DNA of 64,000 nt, from assembly GCF_014652695.1 (NCBI RefSeq), contig NZ_BMZH01000006.1, forward strand, positions 120,588 to 184,587, given 5' to 3'. The translations under genes were made by a program, and so were the position numbers. Of this stretch, positions 63,896 to 64,000 are shown piece by piece. The notes below the pieces were generated by a model. It searched no databases. It had not been told where the DNA came from and saw nothing but the letters and a program-made list of their open reading frames with translations. Positions within the stretch are counted from its first letter, which is position 1; every line of letters begins with the position of its first letter. This DNA comes from Algimonas arctica (GTDB lineage Bacteria; Pseudomonadota; Alphaproteobacteria; Caulobacterales; Maricaulaceae).

Positions 63896-64000
63896 TGATG
63901 TGCCCCTAGCTTTATAGACACCTTGCTACTTCATTTTGCTGTCATCTCAAATTCGACGGGTGACAACATCCCGTTGTTAGCATGCCTGCGTTTCGGATTG
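63896..64000 (-). mobile_element. End of an IS3-family insertion sequence (partial)
   Basis: The sequence TGATGTGCCCCTAGCTTTAT at 63896 has the TG-start and C-rich layout of an IS3-family terminal inverted repeat. The transposase stop codon lies 34 bases inside it. The rest of the element is beyond the window, so the other end and the target duplication cannot be checked. Confidence 0.75.
63931..64000 (-). CDS. IS3-family transposase OrfB, C-terminal fragment
   Basis: The reverse strand encodes NPKRRHANNGMLSPVEFEM followed by TAK and a TGA stop at 63931-63933. NPKRRH and LSPVEFE are hallmark C-terminal motifs of the DDE-type integrase domain of IS3-family OrfB. The N-terminal part lies beyond the window edge. 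Confidence 0.88.
   Translation of the reverse strand, partial: NPKRRHANNGMLSPVEFEMTAK

Overview
This window looks like ordinary chromosome from an alphaproteobacterium with Caulobacter-like cell-cycle genes. The support is a TrcR (DUF1013), DUF1192 and RcdA (DUF1465) cluster at 47.4-49.1 kb, the BolA / J-domain / CobS neighbourhood at 6.2-8.3 kb, and alphaproteobacterial-type HisRS, AhpC/AhpD and GltB/GltD. A marine Maricaulales/Robiginitomaculaceae-type organism is my best guess, but that placement is inference; no rRNA is present. GC looks moderately high by eye through most of the window and drops sharply in the last ~600 bases.

Layout. 0-0.8 kb: end of a secreted protein gene plus a 46-residue membrane peptide. 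0.9-5.6 kb: an overlapping operon aroK-aroB-CNNM/CorC transporter-amidohydrolase lipoprotein. 5.6-8.3 kb: membrane-bound XRE regulator, bolA, J-domain protein, cobS (no cobT beside it). 8.4-12.8 kb: SDR-DoxX fusion, DUF2269, DUF302 lipoprotein, MddA-like methyltransferase, ExoD, LysE. 12.9-17.7 kb: ahpD/ahpC, ppa, a 4-hydroxybutyryl-CoA dehydratase-like enzyme, MATE pump. 18-22.6 kb: malic enzyme divergent from glnB-glnA. 22.8-26.4 kb: lipoprotein, YqaA, and a histidine kinase with two single-domain response regulators. 26.8-34.2 kb: tRNA-Thr, DUF1761, CPBP protease, metG, DUF805, TspO-like protein, hpf, ptsN, hisS. 34.4-40.9 kb: two MBL-fold hydrolases, a YdbH-type large envelope protein, M23 peptidase. 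41.2-47.3 kb: a two-TM DUF4282 protein with an AT-hook repeat tail, clpB, lpd, SDR. 47.4-50.6 kb: cell-cycle cluster and a linalool dehydratase/isomerase-like enzyme. 50.8-54.3 kb: WecG-type glycosyltransferase, Mrp, secreted protein, tRNA-Val, tail-anchored peptide. 54.3-61.7 kb: gltD-GFA-gltB and fabI. 61.7-64 kb: lipoprotein, coiled-coil protein, a REP-like inverted pair, an apparently gene-free stretch, an AT-rich orphan gene and the end of an IS3-family element.

Functional themes are nitrogen assimilation (glnB-glnA, gltB-gltD, ptsN), shikimate synthesis, peroxide and proteotoxic stress defence, and envelope maintenance. The most unusual items are the membrane-anchored multi-AT-hook protein (41.2-42.2 kb), the Ldi-like enzyme that keeps the recalled catalytic His/Cys/Cys pattern (49.2-50.6 kb), and the oxygen-sensitive-type 4-hydroxybutyryl-CoA dehydratase homologue standing alone (14.8-16.3 kb). 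Two intrinsic terminators sit just upstream of genes they face (35.47 and 48.16 kb), suggesting attenuated leaders or small RNAs. I found no CRISPR array, toxin-antitoxin pair, prophage or obvious defence island.
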